The position numbers and the translations under genes were made by a program. Under the pieces are notes generated by a model that worked only from the letters and a program-made list of their open reading frames with translations, had not been told where the DNA came from and did no database searches. A stretch of DNA of 64,000 nt, taken from Streptomyces marincola (lineage in GTDB: Bacteria > Actinomycetota > Actinomycetes > Streptomycetales > Streptomycetaceae). The stretch covers positions 6,130,001-6,194,000 of the forward strand of contig NZ_CP084541.1 in the NCBI RefSeq assembly GCF_020410765.1, written 5' to 3'. The number at the start of each line of letters is the position of its first letter. Within the stretch, counting starts at the first letter, position 1. This document shows, one piece after another, positions 60,491-64,000 of the stretch.

Positions 60491-60694
60491 GGGAGTTGGC
60501 GACGCAACGCGGCAGCGAGGTAACGCTGCGCGATGCTTAGTTTATTCGCCTGACGAACGAGTTTGCCAGAGTCATACCTCGGGCGACGGCGATCCATCCC
60601 GAGTGCCCCGACTTGTCGCTGAAAGTGGTCCCGTGACCGCGCAGCGTGTCGGCGCTTGGCATGCACGTCGTTGTCTGTTCGTGTCTTTAGAGGG

Positions 60695-60723
60695 TTGACT
60701 TTGTTAATTCGGCGGCTTAACAA
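60695..60723 (+). promoter_or_regulatory. Promoter with an operator in its spacer, importer operon
   Basis: TTGACT (60695-60700) is a good -35. TTGTTAA (60701-60707) and TTAACAA (60717-60723) are exact inverted arms 9 bases apart, and the right arm covers the -10 position (TAACAA 60718-60723, 17-base spacer). A ROK protein bound here would block RNA polymerase. The binding-protein ATG is 66 bases on. Confidence 0.6.
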
Positions 60724-60788
60724 TCACATACCCCTGGGTGACTCCTTCCATGCCCCAACGGTGGGGCAGGCCATGAGAGGAACGAAGC

Positions 60789-62480
60789 ATGTCCATGCAC
60801 GCGAGGTGGCGGCGCATACGAACAGCGTCGATCGGAGTGGTGTCGGTCGGGCTGCTGGCCACCGCTTGCGGTGGCGGTTCGGACAACGGTGGTTCGAGTG
60901 CCGACAGCGACACGCTGATCGTCTACACCGGCCTCGCCGGCGACTGGCCCCGCGTCTTCAACCCGTACCTGCCGACGGTCTCCGAGGGCCCGGGCACCAT
61001 CTTCGAGCCGCTGTTCTTCTACAACATCGCGCGCCAGGACGACCCAGCGCCCAGGCTCGGCACGGAATACGCGTGGAACGATGACGGCACCGAGCTGTCC
61101 ATCACCCTCCGCGAGGGCGTCGAGTGGTCGGACGGCGAGCCGTTCACCGCGGACGACGTGGCCTTCACCCTGAACATGCTGCTGGAGAACGAGGCCCTCA
61201 ACACCCAGAACTTCCAGGGTGAGCCGACGGTCGTGGACGACACGCACCTGACCGTGTCGTTCGAGGAGCCGGCCTACATGAAGGCCCCCGACCTGCTCGG
61301 CAAGACCTGGATCGTGCCCGAGCACATCTGGGGCGAGCTGGAGGACCCGGGGACGGACCAGATACCCGAGCCGGTGGGCACCGGGCCGTTCACCTTGCAG
61401 GAGTTCAGCCCGCAGGCGTTCACGCTCGCCGCGAACGAGAACTACTGGGACGGCGCCCCCGAGCTGCCCGAGGTCCGCTACGTCGCCCTCTCCGGCAACC
61501 AGGCCGGTGCAGACGCCCTGGCCGCCGGTGAGATCGACTTCCAGACCGGCCCGGTGCCGGACATGGCCAACTTCGAGGCCAACCACGAGGGGTACAAGGA
61601 CGTCACCGTCCACGCCTTCCAGATGGTGCTCGACACCTGCTCCAACGCCGAACTCGGCTGCACCGGCCCGCAGACCGACCCGGCCGTGCGCCAGGCCATC
61701 TACTACGCGATGGACCGCGAGCAGCTGAACACGCTGGCCTTCCAGAACACCGCGGACGAGATGTCCCCCGGCTTCGCGCTGCCCGAGCGCGACGCCGGCT
61801 ACGTCTCGGCCGACCTGGAGAACCAGACCGTGCCGATGAACGCCGACATCGCGCGGGCCCAGGAGATCCTTGAGGGCGCCGGCTGGACCATGGGCGGCGA
61901 CGGCATCTACGAGAAGGACGGCGAGCGGCTGTCCATGACCGTGCGCGTGGTCACCGGCTGGACCGACTACATCACGGCCGTCAACACCCTGTCGGAGCAG
62001 CTGAAGGAGGCCGGCATCGAGCTGACCCCGCAGCCCGCCTCCAACAACGAGACGATGGACGCCCGCGGTCGCGGTGACTTCCAGCTCCAGATCGACTCGC
62101 AGTACCCGGGCCCGACGCCGGACCCGTACTACGTGTACAACAACTTCTTCAACAGCGACAACACCGTTCCGGTCGGCGAAACCGCCAACCCGAACTTCGC
62201 GCGGTACTCCAACCCGGCCGTCGACGACGCCATCGCCGAGCTGAACCAGATCAACCCGGCGGACACCGAGCAGCGGCAGCCGTACTACGACATCATCCAG
62301 GCCGAGATCGAGCGGGACATGCCGTACATCCCGATCATGCTCGGCGGCAACACCAGCCAGTTCAACTCGGCGAAGTTCACCGGTTGGCCGACGGACGTCA
62401 ATCTCTACGCCTACCCCGCGGTCTGGCAGCGCCCCGACCAGGCGGAGATCTACCGCAGCCTCGAACCGACCGGTGAGTGA
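60789..62480 (+). CDS. Family 5 ABC importer substrate-binding lipoprotein
   Basis: A 563-residue oligopeptide/oligosaccharide-type binding lipoprotein; GAGAGGAACGAAG precedes ATG 60789. Signal peptide with lipobox LATAC (Cys about 27). SBP_bac_5 features: FEPLFFYN, LREGVEWSDGEPFTADDVAFTL and the mid-protein AIYYAMDREQLNT. A ROK partner favours a sugar ligand such as a cellulose- or mannan-type oligosaccharide, though peptides are possible. Confidence 0.9.
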   Translation: MSMHARWRRIRTASIGVVSVGLLATACGGGSDNGGSSADSDTLIVYTGLAGDWPRVFNPYLPTVSEGPGTIFEPLFFYNIARQDDPAPRLGTEYAWNDDGTELSITLREGVEWSDGEPFTADDVAFTLNMLLENEALNTQNFQGEPTVVDDTHLTVSFEEPAYMKAPDLLGKTWIVPEHIWGELEDPGTDQIPEPVGTGPFTLQEFSPQAFTLAANENYWDGAPELPEVRYVALSGNQAGADALAAGEIDFQTGPVPDMANFEANHEGYKDVTVHAFQMVLDTCSNAELGCTGPQTDPAVRQAIYYAMDREQLNTLAFQNTADEMSPGFALPERDAGYVSADLENQTVPMNADIARAQEILEGAGWTMGGDGIYEKDGERLSMTVRVVTGWTDYITAVNTLSEQLKEAGIELTPQPASNNETMDARGRGDFQLQIDSQYPGPTPDPYYVYNNFFNSDNTVPVGETANPNFARYSNPAVDDAIAELNQINPADTEQRQPYYDIIQAEIERDMPYIPIMLGGNTSQFNSAKFTGWPTDVNLYAYPAVWQRPDQAEIYRSLEPTGE

Positions 62481-62489
62481 CCTGAACCG

Positions 62490-63479
62490 ATGAGGTACTA
62501 CGCCCGGAAGCTCGGGTTCTACCTGGTCGCCCTGTGGGCGGCCCTGACCCTGAACTTCTTCATTCCACGAATGATGCCGGGCAACCCAGTCGACACGCTG
62601 CTGGCCAAGCTCCAGCAGCGTGGCGGCTCGGTTGGACCCGATGTGCGCGAGGCCTACGCGCTGATGCTCGGTACGGACACGGGGGAACCCCTGTGGGACC
62701 AGTACTTCTCGTACCTGGCCAACATGCTGCGCGGGGACCTGGGAGTCTCGGTCAGCGTCTTCCCCGAAGAGGTCACCACGGTCATCGCGCAGTCCTTGCC
62801 CTGGACGATCGTGCTCGTGGGCATCGCGACCTTCCTGTCATTCCTGGTGGGCGTCGTGCTCGGCATGGTGGTGGGCTGGAAGCGCGGGACCTGGCTCGAC
62901 TCGCTCATTCCGGCCACCACCGTGCTCTCGGCCGTGCCGTACTTCTGGCTCGCGCTGATCTTCGTGATGTTCTTCTCCACGTCCCTGGCGTGGTTCCCGC
63001 TGAACGGCGGCTACGACGTCTCCCTGTCCACCGGCTGGACCTGGGAGTTCATCAGCTCCGCGATCTACCACGGCTTCCTGCCCGCCCTGACGATCGTCGT
63101 CTCCTCCGTCGGCGGGTGGCTGCTCGGCATGCGGAACATGATGGTCTCCACCATGTCCGAGGACTACATCCTCACCGCGCGGGCCAAGGGCCTGCGCAAC
63201 AACCGGATCATGACCCGCTACGCCGCGCGGAACGCGGTCCTGCCCTCGGTGGCCGGCTTCGCCATCTCGCTCGGCTTCGTGGTCTCCGGCTCCATCATCA
63301 CCGAACAGGTCTTCTCCTACCCCGGCATCGGCGGCAAGCTGCTCCAGGCCGTGGAGAACAGCGACTACGCCCTGATGCAGGGGATCTTCCTCGTCATCAC
63401 GGTGGCGGTGCTGGCCGCCAACCTGGTCGTCGACCTGCTGTACGGCTTCATCGACCCGCGTACCCGAGTCGAGAACTGA
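62490..63479 (+). CDS. Family 5 ABC importer permease (DppB type)
   Basis: A 329-residue permease with six helices. RMMPGNPVDTLLAKL near the N-terminus, YILTARAKGLRNNRIMTRYAARNA coupling loop and FSYPGIGGKLLQAV are typical of DppB/OppB. ATG 62490 lies 9 bases after the binding-protein stop. Confidence 0.93.
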   Translation: MRYYARKLGFYLVALWAALTLNFFIPRMMPGNPVDTLLAKLQQRGGSVGPDVREAYALMLGTDTGEPLWDQYFSYLANMLRGDLGVSVSVFPEEVTTVIAQSLPWTIVLVGIATFLSFLVGVVLGMVVGWKRGTWLDSLIPATTVLSAVPYFWLALIFVMFFSTSLAWFPLNGGYDVSLSTGWTWEFISSAIYHGFLPALTIVVSSVGGWLLGMRNMMVSTMSEDYILTARAKGLRNNRIMTRYAARNAVLPSVAGFAISLGFVVSGSIITEQVFSYPGIGGKLLQAVENSDYALMQGIFLVITVAVLAANLVVDLLYGFIDPRTRVEN

Positions 63480-63498
63480 CCAGGAAGGAGCAGGCATC

Positions 63499-64000
63499 GT
63501 GACCAATCCAAGCCCGCTCGCCGGCAGCCCCGACCAGGGCACGCCGGGCCAGGCGGCCCCCGTCAAGTCGGCGCCCCCGCCACCGGCGCGCGAGAGCGGC
63601 ATGCGCGCGCTGCTGCCGAGCTGGTCGCCCAAGCTCGGCATCGGGCTCGCGCTGGTCCTCGGCATCGTCCTGTTCGGTGCCCTTGGCCCCATGCTGGTCG
63701 GCGACCCGGACGCCATCAACAGCATCGGCATGACCGAGCCGAGCGGCGACTACTGGCTCGGCACCACCCAGACCGGGCAGGACGTGCTCGCCCAGCTGGC
63801 GCACGCCGTGCGCGGCTCGCTCATGGTCGGCCTGGTCGTCGGCATCCTCGCCACTGTCCTGTCCGCCCTCTTCGGCATCATCGGCGGCTACGCGGGCGGC
63901 GCGGTGGACGAGGGCTTCTCCCTGCTGTCCAACGTCATGCTGGTCATCCCCGGCCTGCCGCTGGTCATCGTCATCGCGGGCTTCGTGCCCGCCCAGGACC
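63499..64000 (+). CDS. Family 5 ABC importer permease (DppC type), partial
   Basis: Begins at GTG 63499 with AAGGAG 9 bases upstream and runs off the window after about 167 residues. A Pro/Ala-rich tail is followed by the first helix (IGLALVLGIVLFGALGP), YWLGTTQTGQDVLAQLAHAVRGSL and a second helix. The two ATPases normally completing this importer should lie just beyond. Confidence 0.9.
   Translation, partial: MTNPSPLAGSPDQGTPGQAAPVKSAPPPPARESGMRALLPSWSPKLGIGLALVLGIVLFGALGPMLVGDPDAINSIGMTEPSGDYWLGTTQTGQDVLAQLAHAVRGSLMVGLVVGILATVLSALFGIIGGYAGGAVDEGFSLLSNVMLVIPGLPLVIVIAGFVPAQD

Noticed and set aside
1..64000. Mobile elements, tRNA genes, CRISPR arrays, prophage
   Set aside because: No transposase, integrase, repeat-spacer pattern or tRNA-like cloverleaf was recognised by eye.

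Overview
The window is about 64 kb of very high-GC DNA with strong G/C preference at third codon positions, many GTG starts and many 4-base ATGA/GTGA gene overlaps. Gene content (chaplin-era actinomycete genes such as an Rpf cell-wall hydrolase, a Cvn-type sensor, SARP/BTAD regulator, DUF574 methyltransferases, THN synthase) points to Streptomyces or a close relative, probably a chromosomal arm-to-core region. No tRNA, rRNA, IS element, prophage or CRISPR array was seen.

Layout. (a) 1-5540: a surface-lipid or polymer locus: end of a DUF5941-type protein, a nucleotidyltransferase, a glycerol-1-phosphate-dehydrogenase-like enzyme, a CDP-alcohol phosphotransferase with an altered last motif residue, a family 2 glycosyltransferase and a TagG/TagH-type ABC exporter. 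(b) 5648-9985: hpnC-hpnD-hpnE plus a polyprenyl diphosphate synthase, enough to make squalene, but with no squalene-hopene cyclase behind it. (c) 10276-20777: AlkB-like dioxygenase, orphan Cvn-like sensor, metG, anmK, a PAS-GGDEF-EAL protein, an Rpf-LysM-M23 hydrolase and a PAP2 protein. (d) 21194-29038: ROK regulator, ribose-type ABC importer, Gfo/Idh dehydrogenase and sugar-phosphate-isomerase-like protein, then gluconokinase. (e) 29115-36967: regulators and small enzymes, including a degenerate histidine kinase, a PadR/HAAS pair with a clear palindromic operator, a SARP-like regulator facing an alpha/beta hydrolase, DUF3140 and an HhH endonuclease. (f) 37078-45152: LacI regulator, sugar ABC importer, GH1 and GH31 enzymes, read here as uptake and breakdown of xyloglucan-type oligosaccharides. 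(g) 45268-49770: biotin genes bioBAD divergent from bioF. (h) 50075-55930: two DUF574 methyltransferase paralogues flanking a split NHEJ polymerase/ligase pair, a HIT protein and a flavoprotein monooxygenase. (i) 56000-58938: NUDIX, type III PKS RppA and its cytochrome P450. (j) 59195-64000: ROK regulator divergent from an oligopeptide/oligosaccharide (family 5) ABC importer that runs off the window.

Transcription units are well separated by GC-rich hairpins, many of them perfect inverted repeats. The most interesting points are the CDP-polyol/exporter locus, the truncated hopanoid (squalene-only) operon, the PadR operator and the ROK operator placed inside a promoter spacer, the GH31/GH1 importer locus with tandem palindromes, and the DUF574 pair. 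All functional calls come from reading motifs by eye; no searches were run.
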